Positions 1 to 11,724 of a stretch of 64,000 nucleotides of DNA are shown one piece after another; the stretch's first letter is position 1, and each line of letters opens with the position of its first letter. Origin of the DNA: Meconema thalassinum (Eukaryota > Arthropoda > Insecta > Orthoptera > Tettigoniidae); the NCBI GenBank assembly GCA_946902985.2, contig OX336388.2, forward strand, positions 1,216,044,609-1,216,108,608, given 5' to 3'. Below the pieces are notes generated by a model. It made no database searches. It was not told where the DNA came from and worked only from the letters and a program-made list of their open reading frames with translations. Both the position numbers and the translations under genes were made by a program.

Positions 1-2016
1 GGTCTTACCGTAAAACCATCTAAAGTTTCCTTTGCTAAACCCAAGATTTCATTTTTGGGACATATCGTAACATCGTCTGGAATTTCTGTGGATCATTCGA
101 GAACCCAAGCGATTCGTGACTTTAAGCCCCCTAAGAATGTTAAAGGTGTATCAAGGTTCATCGGTATGATGAACTATTTCCGTAAGTTCATTAACAATTT
201 CGCTCAGCGTGCTGCTCCTATAAATATGTTGAGGAAGAAGGGAGTTAATTTTGTTTGGGGTCCTTCGCAAGAAGCAGCATTTGAAGATTTGAAATTAGCT
301 TTGATAAATGCACCTATTTTGTCCATCCCTGATTTCTCCAAAACCTTTATTGTGCAAACGGATGCCTCCAATAGTGCTGTTGGTGCAGTGTTACTACAAG
401 ACCATGGAAAAGGTAGATTACCTATTGCGTACACTTCCCGCACTCTGAATGATGCAGAAAGAAATTACTCTGTTTATGAACTCGAAGGTTTGGCCGTCAT
501 GGATGCTCTTGAAAAGTTCAAGTTGTATATCGAACATGTACCCTTCGAGTTAGAAACAGATAACCAAGCCTTGAGTTGGGTTCTTGGCAGACCTAGGAAA
601 ACTGGTCGAATAGCTCGTTGGGCCACTCGAATTTCTTCCTTTAAGTTCTCTGTACGTCACATCCGAGGGAGTGAAAATGTCATCGCTGATTGTTTAAGTC
701 GGATGTATGGTGACACTAATGTTGAGGTTGAGGAAAATGTGAAGTGTAACGCAATTTTGGAACATAACATGTCAAACGTAATTCTGTCTAACTGTCCCAT
801 GTTGTTTCGGGATGTATCTGAATATCAAAAGGAAGATCCAGTTCTAAGTGAGATTATAAGAAAATTAGAGGTTGGTGAAGTTGCAAAACCGTATTCATTA
901 AGGAATGGAATCTTGTGTTGTTTGGCCCGTTCTGATAGAACACCTAAGATTGTTCTTCCCACTGTTTTAGTAGGCGAGATCTTTAAATACTTTCATGAGT
1001 CTCCTATCGGTGGACATTTAGGAGTATATAAGACCAGATTAAAGGTGAGGCAAAATTTTATCTGGAAGGGTATGGATGGTGACATCAGAAGACTGGTAAA
1101 TAATTGTACAACATGTAAATTGGCAAAACCATCTCCTAACACTAAGGTTGGAATGTTATCGTCTCAACTTTCCGATAAACCAATGGAAAGATTGTTTGTA
1201 GATTTTGTCGGCCCGATGCCGCTGTCGAAGCTGGGTAACCGTTTTGTACTGGTTTGTACGGATGGCTTCAGTCGTTTTAACTGGTTGTTCCCAACTCGCT
1301 CAGCTACCACTGAAACGGTAATTAAATGTCTTAACCATATTTTTGCTGTTTTTGGCCCCTGCCAATTTCTGGTATCAGACAACGCGAAATGCTTTACATC
1401 ACATGTTTTCCGCAATTTTTGTTTCGAGTTATCCATTTCCCATGTGACATCTTCTATCTATTATCCTAAAGGATCGTATGCTGAGAGGGTGAACAGGAAT
1501 CTTCGAGCTGCGTTAATTGCTTACCATCATAAGGACCATAGATTATGGGACAGTTGCATTCCTTGGTTGACTTATTCGTTCAACACGGCGGTGCATGAAT
1601 CTCATCGTACCACCCCTTTCAATTTAATGTTCTCCTTCGTCCCAAATTCCCCTATATCTAATTTGTGGACTATTAATCAATTGTTGCCTGATAAAGTCAT
1701 GAATGAGAACGTACGTTCTATTTGGAAAAAGGCCAAAACATATATGAAGGTGGCACACGAGAAACTTCAACAGAGGTATAATAGAGGACGTAAACCTACG
1801 TCACTTCAGATTGGGGACATGGTTTTTGTCAAGAATTTTTCTGTTAAGGAAGTTGGTTCTAGAGAATCTGGCAAGCTAGTCACAAGATTCCGTGGCCCTT
1901 GTGAAATTATAAGTTTTATCACTCCGGTGACATTACTTGTAAAGGACCCTCAGAAAAAGAAAATATTTAGGGTGCATATGTCTCATGTTAAGAGAGGTTG
2001 TGATGTTTCAAATTAA
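1..2016 (+). CDS. pol: Ty3/Gypsy retrotransposon pol, 3' part (RT end, RNase H, integrase)
   Basis: The frame is open from base 1 to a TAA at 2014-2016, so about 671 codons of a longer pol are present; the RT active site lies upstream of the window. In order: the end of the RT domain (FLGHIVT near residue 19), the RT-RNase H connection, RNase H with QTDASNSAVGAVL (about residue 117) and ELETDNQAL, an integrase zinc finger of H2C2 type (HESPIGGHLG ... CTTCKLAK), and the integrase core with D of VDFVGPMP, D of LVSDNAKCF and E of SYAERVNRNL, followed by a basic C-terminal domain. The domain order RT-RNaseH-IN is that of Ty3/Gypsy (Metaviridae). There is no stop or frameshift across 2 kb, which implies a young or recently active copy. 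No env-like ORF follows. Confidence 0.93.
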   Translation, partial: GLTVKPSKVSFAKPKISFLGHIVTSSGISVDHSRTQAIRDFKPPKNVKGVSRFIGMMNYFRKFINNFAQRAAPINMLRKKGVNFVWGPSQEAAFEDLKLALINAPILSIPDFSKTFIVQTDASNSAVGAVLLQDHGKGRLPIAYTSRTLNDAERNYSVYELEGLAVMDALEKFKLYIEHVPFELETDNQALSWVLGRPRKTGRIARWATRISSFKFSVRHIRGSENVIADCLSRMYGDTNVEVEENVKCNAILEHNMSNVILSNCPMLFRDVSEYQKEDPVLSEIIRKLEVGEVAKPYSLRNGILCCLARSDRTPKIVLPTVLVGEIFKYFHESPIGGHLGVYKTRLKVRQNFIWKGMDGDIRRLVNNCTTCKLAKPSPNTKVGMLSSQLSDKPMERLFVDFVGPMPLSKLGNRFVLVCTDGFSRFNWLFPTRSATTETVIKCLNHIFAVFGPCQFLVSDNAKCFTSHVFRNFCFELSISHVTSSIYYPKGSYAERVNRNLRAALIAYHHKDHRLWDSCIPWLTYSFNTAVHESHRTTPFNLMFSFVPNSPISNLWTINQLLPDKVMNENVRSIWKKAKTYMKVAHEKLQQRYNRGRKPTSLQIGDMVFVKNFSVKEVGSRESGKLVTRFRGPCEIISFITPVTLLVKDPQKKKIFRVHMSHVKRGCDVSN

Positions 2017-4317
2017 TGATCATAAAGTTGTATTTTAAATTTGTAAAAGCAAGGAATCTCAAAAATTTGATGGGGAAACCTTAGTTAAAACTTAGTTATG
2101 TATATTCTGTAGCCAAAATTTTTCCTAAATCATGTTTAAACTATGGACTTGTCGTAACTGATGTTAATCAAAAAGTGTGATGAAGAAAGAAATGGACCAT
2201 TGCTGTCGGAGTACGATTTGATTTCAGATCAAATGTTGGTGATATCGTCATCCTGTTTGAAGAGCGTTGTGACTGTCGCGAATGTCCAGGGCCCGGACGT
2301 CGTGATGCTAAGCCGTGACCTCAGCACTGAGAATGACCGAGTCTCCTCCATCCTATGAAGACTTATTTCTGTATTTTTTTGTATCCCAAAAAAAAGATTG
2401 TACTACTGCCAAGTAAGAGTTGGAATTTTACGCATGTTGGTGATTTTCAGATGCATGAAAAAACTTGGGTGTATCTAATCATGGAACGATCAGTTTGGTG
2501 TACTAGGTGTTGTGAGAACTGATGTATGTTTTCAGGTCATATTTTCTCGGTGTATCTTTTACCCCCAACCATAAACTTGTGAACAATTGTTGCCTATTGT
2601 CCAGCATTGTGTGGGGGAGAGATGACCCGTTAATAAATATTAACGTGCATTCCAGTCGTATCCGCGGGCGGCTGCTGTTGCAAACTTGATCTTCACGGTA
2701 TCTATTGGTGACTGTCCGAACTAGTGAGCCGGCAACCTTCAGCGTGTCTGTCTTGTCGATGGCTCGCTCGTGTGGCTAATGTTGGCACTTAAGTTTTGAG
2801 AACTCGAGGTCTCACGATCGGCTCCGTTCGAGCCCGAACGGCGGCCATTTTGTTCTGGTTGTTGAGATAAACAAATGAAGTTGAAGGAATTCTTGCAAGA
2901 AGGAAAGATGTGAGAACTAAATCTCTGGTGTAAAACGGGGATTATCTGGCCTTAGGCCAGGTAAACTTCCTTTCCCCGATATAATTTCGTCTCTACGTGA
3001 TTTACATTTACCGCCCACCGTTGAGAAATCTCTGTCATCGGATTAAATATGTAGACATGAAGAAAACGCAATGTATGAAGTTTGGCTACAGGAATACATC
3101 TCTTTATTAAGGTTTGTTTGTATTAAAAGTTATTGGAACTATTTGTGACCTGAAAATGTGAATTGGTCGTCGATACGAGTATTTGTGTTGGTGTTATTCT
3201 ACATATTTTATATGTTGCAGTCTTGAGCTGTTGAATAATTATCTTAGCGCAGTTGGCATTTATTTTGCCGTTAGTAAGTCACTTGGTTTGTAGAACCGAG
3301 TAGGCCTAAGCATGAAGAGAAAGTTCCAATACCTTATTTTTAACTTGATGTAATACACTTATTTATATGTATTTTGGGAGGGTTGTGTTTTATCTTTTTT
3401 CTGACGTGCCGTGCTGTGTAATGTTCAGATCTCATTTTGTTTTGAGCGAGGAATTTTCCTAACCTTAAATTTTTTTCGTTACAGTTAATTTTCCTTTTCC
3501 TCGTCTCGTTAGCGTGGTCTCTTAAAGACTCTGTTTAAAATATCTCCACTTATGATATGTATTTTATTTTTTCCATGGTCCGTTGCCTGGATACTCTCCG
3601 GGATTGTTATCTGATTTCGTTTTTCTCGGAAACAATGTAATTAATTTTTCATGTCGACTTGAAGTGAGTCATATTGGATTTTCATGCCGTACGCACGTAC
3701 CTTGCCTTTGCTCCTGAGTAACTAAAAGATTTCAAGAATTATCTTATTAATTTCCAAGAGATATCTTCTTGGTGGTTTGAACTTGTCATTCTTCGAACCT
3801 ATACGATGTTAATGTATATTTTTTTCGGAATCTAATTCTACTGATGTAGAGTATAATTGGTTCTCGCATAATGGGACTTCTTCATTGAAATTGGGTAATT
3901 AAATTCCATCTCCTTCTTAATTTTTATTGGTTCCTTGCTTCTTGATTATTATTTTGTTGGTTCTATTTTTTACCTTTTATGTTACTTCTTTTTCTTTAAC
4001 ATGCATGTAAAGATGTTCTTTCCTTCAATTATATTTAATGTTATGAAATGTGATTCGTGTTTTCTTCAAGTTTAGTTTTAGTGCTCTTCTCTCAATTTAA
4101 ATGCAACCTGGGTATGGTAATTTGTCCAGCCGTTCCACACACATACCCTAGTTGCTCTCTGTTATTATTTATCGTTTTCTCTCTTAGTGTTTCTGAAGGT
4201 AACTTGTGGGTACACTTATCTTAATTATGACATAAGCGGTGACAGCAGCACGCTGCGATATGCTCGTCTGACCCTTATAGCTGCACTTTCTACCTAGAGC
4301 GCTGGGCCGGCCGCACT
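2017..4317 (+). other. Probable 3' region of the Gypsy element, including a candidate LTR
   Basis: No credible gene. A purine run at 2611-2622 (gtgggggagaga) is followed at once by TGACCCG at 2623, which is how a polypurine tract and LTR start look; an AATAAA lies just inside (about 2632). The LTR end and the target duplication cannot be placed because the 5' LTR is outside the window. The rest is AT-rich. The short ORF at 2161-2358 has no recognisable feature. Confidence 0.35.
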
Positions 4318-4701
4318 TTGAGTGAAAGACCCTGTAGTTCCTGCAGGCCTGAATCCAAAGGTATTGGTCCTCAGTGGCCGGCTGTCATCCGGTACAAGGC
4401 ATGCTGTCCTGGTTTCTTGGAAGCGATTCCAAAAATCATGACATCACTACAGTTCATTCTGATCACTTGGGCTACGTTCCGAACGGACAACCTTGCTCAC
4501 GCAAAGTCTCAATACGGGTCTGATCAATTGGTGTGGATCATTTATACCGACAGAATCATTCATTTCAGCGTGTACTTACAATCTTTGGTGCACGAGAATT
4601 CACTACTGTTTGCACAAAATATCCAAAACATAGCGGCACCTATAGCCCTGCTTCTTTGTACAGGAATTGCATGTATGGTTGCCTGTGAAGGAAAACTATA
4701 A
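4318..4701 (+). other. 127-codon ORF, not recognised
   Basis: An ATG-started frame of 127 codons. It has a Cys-containing start (CSSC), a mixed middle and a hydrophobic stretch near the end (residues about 105-122, AAPIALLLCTGIACMVAC). I recognise no family, no splice context and no neighbour supporting it. In an AT-rich repeat landscape this length can arise by chance. Confidence 0.12.
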
Positions 4702-4879
4702 GGGTGTCCCCAGCATTACAGGTATGCATGACAATTTGGTGGATATGTGTATGTATGACCTCAATGTTCTGCCCCATAAAATAACCACCACCAAAATCAC
4801 TATTTCATGCTTTTGAAGGACCAGCAGGGTTGACAACCTCAGTATTTCGTTCCTACAAGCCTTACAAACGTTGACTGCA

Positions 4880-5035
4880 TATATCAGCCCAGTGATGTGA
4901 AAATGAAAATCCACAGCCTGCTTCCAGTCTCCGACCGGGTCAGGAATGGAATGAATGAAGCCCCCATCTAGCGGCGAGGATATGAACTGTGCCTGCTGCC
5001 GAGGCCTGATGCACTCCTCTAGCCCAGTGATGTAC
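4880..5035 (-). repeat. Fragment of a dispersed repeat
   Basis: Read on the minus strand this GC-richer block (CACTGGGCTAGAGG, CTCGCCGCTAGATGGGGG, GACCCGGTCGGAGACTGG) resembles a dispersed repeat I recall from several arthropod genomes; it stands out from its AT-rich flanks. It has no coding capacity of its own; the overlapping minus ORF (4696-5037) is a by-product. The family assignment is from memory. Confidence 0.35.
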
Positions 5036-6360
5036 ATACAAAAAAAAAAAATTTAGAACAAAATAAGGATCATTCACAGTCTAACACTTAAATAGGTGTT
5101 TTCATGATGCAATACAGTACAATAGGGCATGGAATATCTCCAACTGTGCTTTATGAAAGTATGCCAAACTTATGTTGAAATGTGTAAAACAATCATTACC
5201 ACAACAACAGATCTCCATCAAAATCGTATTCTTTTTTCCCCTACAGTTCTTAAAATTGAGTGATTTGTGGTGATAGTGATTGATACATCTAGATCATGGA
5301 TTCTCAAACTTTTTAAGAATTGTACCCTTAAATCATGACTAGTTTTCTGTTGTAACCCACCATAATTTCTTAAAAATGAAGGTTGAAATAATGGTAGTAC
5401 AGTATTAGAAATGTGACAAAGAATTTATATTTAAATAATTTAAATGTTCTGGTTTAACATAATGTGTTTTAGTATGGTTAAGATCAGTTTAAAAAGAGTT
5501 TTATCGTTAATGTTTCAAGCAAACATTTTAAAAATGTTTGAAAATAATGAAAAAGGTATTATCATACACTCTCTTATCTAAAATTTCAATATAATTACTG
5601 GTATAAAGTTCAAAATGGTTGTTAATCAATATTAATTGTCTTTCAATGGGATGAATGTGCCTGCATATCTTGACACAGTTTCCCGATGTCCACTTGACGA
5701 GGTGAGGCTTTCAAGCGAAGGTCCGGCTCTATATTTAGCTTATTGTGGTACTTATTTTTCAGGTATACCATGGATGAAAAAGCACTCTCACATAGGTTCA
5801 TTGTTGAGAAAGGCATCATGAACTTGAGTTTGAGGTATTAAGGGGTGGAACTACGAGGTCATCTGCCCATCATGAACTTGATAGCATAGCAGAGGATATT
5901 CAACTTGTCTCTGCAACTAGAAGTTTGTCAAAGATGTTTTCTTGAAAATGCATTTGATTGTTTTGTCACGGGACAGTTGAATGATTTTTTTCTTTTCTTG
6001 AAAAGTAATCTGGTAGCCTGAAGTCTCTCGCCACAGGAAAAGGGTCATAAATCCAGAACTCGCTGTCTATAGGCACCGTGCATGCACGCTGGTTAAGTAC
6101 TAGTGGCGCTGCACAGCGCTTGCTCTGCAAATTAATTGTGGACCTCGGATCGTTGTTGAAAGTCAGGCAGAAAATGGAAATTTGGAATCGAATGTGCCTT
6201 TGTTTTCAATAAAGCGTACAAGATTTTCTCTCTCAACGAGAGCCATAGGTGAAAACTTATGCTTAAGTAGACATGTCGATCAAGTGAAGGAAATAAAGAG
6301 AGATGATATTTCAGTCATCTCAGCAGAAGTGATGCGGCAAACATCCCTGACACAAATACC
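5036..6360. other. AT-rich non-coding stretch
   Basis: No gene recognised. Near 5297 the string TTCTCAAACTTTTT resembles the subterminal part of hAT TIRs of the CAGTGGTTCTCAAAC type, but no partner end was found. Short ORFs (5636-5821, 6182-6379) have no recognisable domains. Confidence 0.3.
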
Positions 6361-6362
6361 AT

Positions 6363-6560
6363 ATAAGGGGGCGTGGTAGCACAGCGATCAAGCTGTTTGC
6401 CTCTCACCAAGGTAGACCGGGCTTGATTCCCGGTCAATATATGTGAGATTTTCGAAGTGAAATGCCATGTCCTGTGGTTAAGTCCACGTAAAATGGAGGT
6501 CTCTTGGCTCATGACCGCGAGATTAACGGTCACGTAAAACTACAAGCTCGCTCAGCCACC
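6363..6560 (+). repeat. tRNA-derived SINE
   Basis: An RNA polymerase III A-box-like string (TAGCACAGCGATCAAGC) is followed about 35 bases later by a B-box-like string (GGGCTTGATTCCCGG), the spacing of a tRNA head. The tRNA-like part is followed by an unrelated body and there is no cloverleaf, so this is a SINE rather than a tRNA gene. No clear TSD found. Confidence 0.6.
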
Positions 6561-7084
6561 ATATAATGTGACACTCCATGTAAGTGTTATTCTATTGTTT
6601 GGTTTCTCCACATACTGTATTCATTCAAGTAGGCCCAATTGTAACACAGGCCTTCTTTTGAATTCATTTCAATAGGGTGATTCGGAACGAAATGTAGCAA
6701 TACTCTTTCCCTGCTGGAGAAGGGGATCTTGAAAGCACATTGCAAGTGCACTTCATTTTGTCAACAATGAATGTTCTGTTTCTAAGACTAGTTTGCCACA
6801 AAGTGATGAGCTTTATCCGAGGAAAGAATTAAGACATAACTATTAATTAACCCTTGCGTTACATGATGGATGAATAAAATAAGCCAGAAATACATGTAAA
6901 AGTGTGATTGATTTTTGTTGAGTTCTGTAGAATGCTATGTGCTAGAACAAGGCTGTAAATTTAAGCCCTCGATACTTTCACTTGCTTTTCTTTCACCTCT
7001 TGTCGAATCCCTTTTGAAACGGCCAGTCTTCCTCTTCCTGTACCGTATTCAAAAAAGATTGTAGGTACATATGCTGGATTCCGA
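6561..7084. other. Non-coding stretch without recognised features
   Basis: AT-rich DNA with no ORF, TIR or internal repeat that I can support. Confidence 0.4.
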
Positions 7085-7412
7085 GGATGACCAGATTGCT
7101 GGCTACCAATGAAGTCAAGTCAACCCCTGGCACTATCCAGCCCATGACGGGCTAAGGCCGACCAAGCGACCGCTGCCCAGCCATATGGCCTGCAGATATT
7201 GGGGTGACGCGTGATCAGCGCGTCGGGTCCCCTCGGCCGTTAATCTTGGTATTCGTGATCGGGGCGCTGTCTCACTGTCAGACAGCTACTCAATTGTCCT
7301 CACGAGGCTGAGTGCACCCCGTTCCAACCCTCACGTCAGTTTTAAAATCCCTGACGGAGCCGGGGATCGAACCCGGGGCCTCCGGGTGAGAGGCAGGCGC
7401 GCTACCCCAACA
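7085..7412 (-). repeat. tRNA-derived SINE, family 1 (full-length-like)
   Basis: On the minus strand the head at about 7410 has an A box (GGGGTAGCGCGCCTG) and a strong B box (GGGTTCGATCCCCGG), followed by a body containing CTCAGCCTCGTGAGGAC and CACGCGTCACCCCAATATC. The same body recurs at 14437-14650, which defines the family. It abuts the TTTA-rich 3' tail of the LINE at 7435. Confidence 0.75.
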
Positions 7413-7604
7413 CCTATGGTGTTGATTCCCAGGGTTATTTATTTATTTAGCGTATGGCAATAACAAAACTGAATTACAACATAATAGATATACAAAATTA
7501 ATTTAACTAAGTCATTAAATTTATAATTTAATATCTAAATTCTCTATCCATTGAAGGGCTGCCTCTGTCACTTCATAGAAATCGTTAAGATTTCCAGGGT
7601 ACGC

Positions 7605-8256
7605 TCAATGGCTGCAACTTGATATAATGTGTTGGATGGTCTGATGTTCACTGCCACAATCACATTGGGGAGATGGGACCTTTCCCCAGCGGTGAAGACT
7701 CTCTGTGCAGATGCCATGGCCTGTTCGAATCCTGTTAATCGTCTTCCATACATGTCGCGGGAGTTCCATGCCTGGTGGCTTTGTGGTGGTTCTTATTAGA
7801 GTCTGATGTTCGACGTTATTAGTTCTACTCCACATTTCCAACCACTTCTTGTTCATGTTAAAGCCCATTTCTTGTAACGATTCTGCCAATATTATGGATG
7901 GCCACCTAGATTTTAATCTACTCCTTTTAAGCATAGGAACGTCAGAGTAAATTGGGAGCTGTGGAATTTTAATCAATTTTTCATATTCCTTGAGAAGGAA
8001 ATCTGGTGGAGCAATGTGGCTTGGTGGTAGCCATTGTAGAGGAGTAGATCTAATGCATCCTGCTATTGTCCTCATTGCTGTATGTAGTTGAACATCAATT
8101 TTCCTCACTTGAGGGCTATTAAGCCATACTGGGGCGCAATATTCAGCAGCAGAGTAGACAAGACCTAAGGAAGAGCATCTTAAAGTTGTAGCTGTTGCAC
8201 CCCATGAACTTCCACTCAACTTCTGTATGTTGTTATTACGGTTGGCTCTCAAGTTT
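7605..8256 (-). pseudogene. LINE reverse transcriptase, C-terminal part
   Basis: This minus-strand frame resumes the same protein after the SINE: an RNNNIQKLSGSSWGATATTL motif, then LVYSAAEYCAPVWLNSP, and at the end GKVPSPQCDCGSEHQTIQHI, a typical Cys-rich C-terminus of these LINEs. The ATG at 8279 lies in the SINE piece, so it is not a real start. The coding end is near 7605, about 170 bases before the AAAT tail. Confidence 0.85.
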
Positions 8257-8345
8257 AGGGGCTGCGACAACGCGGTCATGTAGCCCCGTGTACTTTGGGT
8301 GTGTGTAGAATCTGTCTGATAACCGGTGTTAATTGTGATGACTGT
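8257..8345 (-). repeat. SINE family 2, 3' piece inserted in the LINE
   Basis: About 80 bases (TAGGGGCTGCGACAACGCGG ... GGTGTTAATTGTGATGA) are identical or nearly so to 61571-61655 and related to 29455-29560 and 53810-53900. It splits the LINE reading frame. No clear TSD could be read here, unlike at 61550. Confidence 0.7.
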
Positions 8346-8356
8346 ATTAGTGTGTG

Positions 8357-10110
8357 TTATCTGTTTTTTAATTTAAGTACAGACTGCAACTTAGAATTTT
8401 TCAAATAGTTATTACATGAGCTCAACTTTGCAGCGATGTTTTCTATGTGTTTCTTGTAGGACAAAGTTCTATCAAGAGTAACACCTAAATATTTTGGGGG
8501 GTAAAGGACTTGACCGTTGAAGGTTACGTTGTGCTTTGCATTAGCCAGTCTATTGCTAAGATGAAAACAGCTAACTTTGGTCTTCGTTGGATTTGGTGTC
8601 AATCTCCATTTCTTGAAGTAATCATGCATAATATTTAGATCTGCAGTAAGTATCTCTTCACCAGTTTCAAGGCTTCTATGTTGTGTTAATAAAGCCAGAT
8701 CGTCTGCATATATGAATTTCCTTGACTCTGTTGCAGGTAGGTCAGATGTATATAAGTTGAATAGAACTGGGGCCAAAACTGAACCCTGAGGAAGACCATT
8801 GTTAAGGCTTTTCTGTCTGCTTAATTGATTGCCAAGAACCACTTGAAAATATCTCTCAGATAACATGTTGTTTAGAAGCCTTAAAATGGTTTGACAAGGA
8901 ATAATACTTGCGAATTTGTACAATAGCCCTTCTTTCCATACCGTATCGTAGGCAGCTGTAAGGTCAACGAAAGCCGCAGATATTTTTAGTCGTCGTTGGA
9001 ACCCAGCTTCTATATATATAGCTAAGCTAAGTACTTGATCTGTACAGCTTCTTTTAGGCCTGAAACCTGCTTGCTCAATTGGTGTGACTTCATGGATCTT
9101 TGGACCAATTCTATTAAGGATTAAACTTTCTAAAAGCTTATAACAGCAGCTCAGAAAGGCAATTGGGCGATAGCTATCAGCTTTATTTGCAGGTTTACCA
9201 GGCTTCAATATTGCAATGATTTTTGTCCTTTTCAAAGATTTTGGTACATCACCCGATGACATGTTAGTGAAGAAACCTGCAAGCCATTTACGTGTTCTGT
9301 TTCCACAATTGATGAGGAACTCAGGGTGTATTCCATCAAATCCTGGGGCCTTGCCTGCTTTCATTTCTTTTAGCGCTGTATTGATCTCAGCTAAGGTGAA
9401 GTCAACAGAAATCTCAGATCTGCAAGGTGCCGTTTGCTTAAGGTTGCTAAGTGATTTCCTAATCATTCTTGTATGTGGCTTATATGAGGGAGCTCTAGAA
9501 AAGAAAGATATTCTGTTTGCAATCTGATTCGGTGTTACTTCAGGATCTTTGCAGATAGGTGGTCGACTCCCTCCAAGTTTCCTTAAGAGTCTCCAAGCCT
9601 CTCTGCTTGACTTCTTGAAATCCAAACCCTCTGTTTTTTGTTCCCAGCATACTTTACAGGCTTCATCAAGATGTTTTAACAAATCCTTTGCAGTTTCACT
9701 GTCATTGGTGGTTAAATAGGACTGGTATAGCTGTTCACAATCATTATTCCAGCCTGGAATATACTCTTTCCTAAATCCCCTGGGCATGTACTTTTTTGCT
9801 GTTGATAGAACTGCTCCAACAAATCTTTCGTAGTTTTCACTGAGTGGGGGAATCCATCTAATCACCTTATCAAGTTCTTTTGAGAAATTAGACCAATCAG
9901 CTTTCCTAAAGTTCCATCTTGGTCTAGGGACGGATCGAATTATAGGAATTTGAATGCCTATATCAAGAATAACTCTCCGATGTTGGCTGTTTGGGAATCC
10001 TCCAAGGACCGTTCTCACTGCATTTAGAGGATGGCCGAGGGTAAGTCGTGTAGACTGAAATGATAACAGGTAACATTCGTTTTTGTAAATGTCATTTACG
10101 CCTAAATTAT
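8357..10110 (-). pseudogene. LINE reverse transcriptase, N-terminal and central part
   Basis: A single open minus-strand frame; the ATG at 10189 lies in non-LINE flank, so LINE coding starts near 10110. It begins in the last part of the endonuclease domain, then a linker, then RT motifs: KAGKAPGFDGIHPEFL, YRPIAFLSCCYKLLE, AGFRPKRSCTDQVL, AFVDLTAAYDTVW, GLPQGSVLAPVLFNL, the catalytic YADDLALL and the thumb motif KYLGVTLDRTLSY. All catalytic aspartates are visible. The frame ends at the SINE insertion rather than at its natural end. Called a pseudogene because the endonuclease is truncated and the C-terminus is cut off. Confidence 0.88.
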
Positions 10111-10163
10111 TTATCTTGTAATGAGGTGAATGTGAAAAATATAAAATTAAACTTACTGAATAC

Positions 10164-10760
10164 GGTTTACTCCCCCCAGGGGTTAACAATTGGAAGGACG
10201 TGGATCAGCGACCACAGGACCGGCATTGCTTCCACTTAGGTGTCCTGGGGTCCTCACTGTGATCTTCCCTGTTGACCTCCTTTGGTCAACTTTTGTTCTT
10301 TCTCGACCCCGACGGTATTAGGGTATCCGAGGCCTAGGGAGTCTTTCACTTTCCCGCCTTATTTGGCCCTTGTCTCATATTTGCTGATGCCCTCATTCTT
10401 TAAGGAGTCAGAGCTCTACTTTTCTCTTCATGGTATCTCCTGCCTTCTGCTCAAGGTGGCAGACCCTCTATTTTATCCCTTTCCTATCTGCCTTTCAAGA
10501 CTTCTCTTCCTTCCAAGTCTCTCAGTCTCATTCTTCGAGAGGTGAGGGCATTTCTTTTCTCCAGACCTTTATTTTCGTTACTACTTTTGTGTTCTTTTTA
10601 ATTTCTTCTTCTAGTGTGTAAGTTAGTGATAAGAGTGTAGTTAGTGATTGTAGTTGTTGTAGTTTACATTTCACTATGATCTTCACTACCACCAAAACCA
10701 TTAGGGGCCGATAACCTGGATGTTAGGCCCCTTAAAACAACAATTATCATCATCACTGCT
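10164..10760 (+). repeat. Family A dispersed repeat, longest uninterrupted copy
   Basis: It starts with a C-run/GGGG head (CCCCCCAGGGGTTAAC) and contains CGACCCCGACGGTATTAGGG and GAGGCCTAGGGAGTCTTTCA. It ends with ATTAGGGGCCGATAACC ... GTTAGGCCCCTTAAAACAAC plus an ATC-rich tail. The same head, middle and tail recur at 42276-43692 and 61835-62700, and a tail alone at 46465. The 42276 copy has a 12-bp target duplication and the tail is simple-sequence, so it spreads by target-primed retroposition. No RT is encoded; it could be a SINE or the 3' UTR of an unseen LINE. There is no Pol III box that I can support. Confidence 0.75.
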
Positions 10761-10934
10761 GAGTGCCCGTGTTACTTTTTGTGCCGTAACACTTTTCTAT
10801 GTGACAGTATTAAACATTAAAGACAATTGGGCTCATGAACCTGAAGAGCAGCCATTATTTGCTGGACAAAACATTCCATGAGTACATGTGATTAGTAACT
10901 AAATATGTTTGAACATGTTATATTTTTTACCAAA

Positions 10935-11285
10935 ATGCGGTGGCTACGCTCGCGAACGAGCAGCGCTGGGTCATCGGGCAAGCTCTCTGCGGACTCTGTA
11001 GACATGGGTTCGAGGCCCACCATCGAGCGTCATTGAAATGGTTTTCCCTGGTTTCCCCATTTTCAACTCTAGGCAAATGCTGGGCGGTGCCTTCTGATAG
11101 GCCACGGCCGCTTCCTTCCACATCCTTGCCCAGTTTCACTCATCTTCATTCATTTCGTTTCTCATTAACTCCTCTCATAAGGTTTGGGTCAGGAAGGGCA
11201 TCCAACCGTAAAAACCATCTGCCACATAGACTTTCATCTCCTCTCATCCCCGACCCCGATGAAAACGAGAATGATAAGGGGTAAA
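10935..11285 (+). repeat. tRNA-derived SINE, family 3
   Basis: A B-box-like ATGGGTTCGAGGCCCACC at about 11004 follows an A-box-like GGTCATCGGGCAAGC, then a body with GGTTTCCCCATTTTCAACTC, GGCCACGGCCGCTTCCTTCC and a C/CGA-rich 3' part, as in common arthropod SINEs. The overlapping ORFs on both strands are incidental. Confidence 0.65.
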
Positions 11286-11724
11286 TATACACTGCTTGAA
11301 TCCACTTACGTCGTCTTTCTGCTTCCAACACAATATAGCGTACAACTTCTCATTTACTCAGCATTAGCCATATTTTCTACATTTCTTTCGCTTTGACTTC
11401 ATACAAACATGCCAGTAAGAAGTCCACAGTTAGTACACCCGGCGGCTGCTAGAGGTGCTTGCACGGTGCCTATATTATCAAGAGAGTATTCGCCAAAATC
11501 TTCAAACACACGTAAACAATGTTCTTTTATGCCGCTCACAATGGAAGTTTCTTCTTCAGAGCTTTTATTTTGTCCTGACCCATGAACACTGTTGTGTGCG
11601 TAGTCTGCATAGCCACTGTTCATCTGTAAGCCTGTCATTAAAGTCTCACTTACTACCAAGAAGATAAACTTGAACTTCTTATCTTAATTCAAACAAACGT
11701 GCAAGACTGTTCCTTTTACCTTAG
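11286..11724. other. Non-coding stretch without recognised features
   Basis: Several short overlapping ORFs on both strands (for example 11399-11659 minus and 11455-11667 plus), none with a recognisable domain. No repeat partner seen in the window. Confidence 0.3.

Larger units (their letters stand above)
7435..10110 (-). mobile_element. Jockey-like non-LTR retrotransposon, 5'-truncated
   Basis: A LINE on the minus strand. The 3' end is marked by TTATTTATTTATTTA on the plus strand (an AAAT tail) at 7435-7448. It codes for the end of the endonuclease domain and an RT domain, and the 5' end is lost near 10110, where the coding similarity stops. A short SINE piece (8257-8345) interrupts it. The RT motifs are closest in style to the Jockey/CR1 group (FVDLTAAYDTVW, LPQGSVLAPVLFNLY, YADDLALL). 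Confidence 0.88.

Noticed and set aside
2161..2358. 65-codon ORF after the Gypsy pol as a possible env or accessory gene
   Set aside because: Short, no signal peptide or transmembrane segment, lies in the 3' non-coding part.
7330..7412. tRNA gene on the minus strand from A and B boxes
   Set aside because: No cloverleaf or acceptor stem, and the sequence continues into a repeated SINE body; same for 6363, 10935, 14437, 29452 and 53810.
10190..10621. Plus-strand ORFs 10282-10545 and 10430-10621
   Set aside because: They lie wholly in family A repeat sequence and are not kept open in the other copies.
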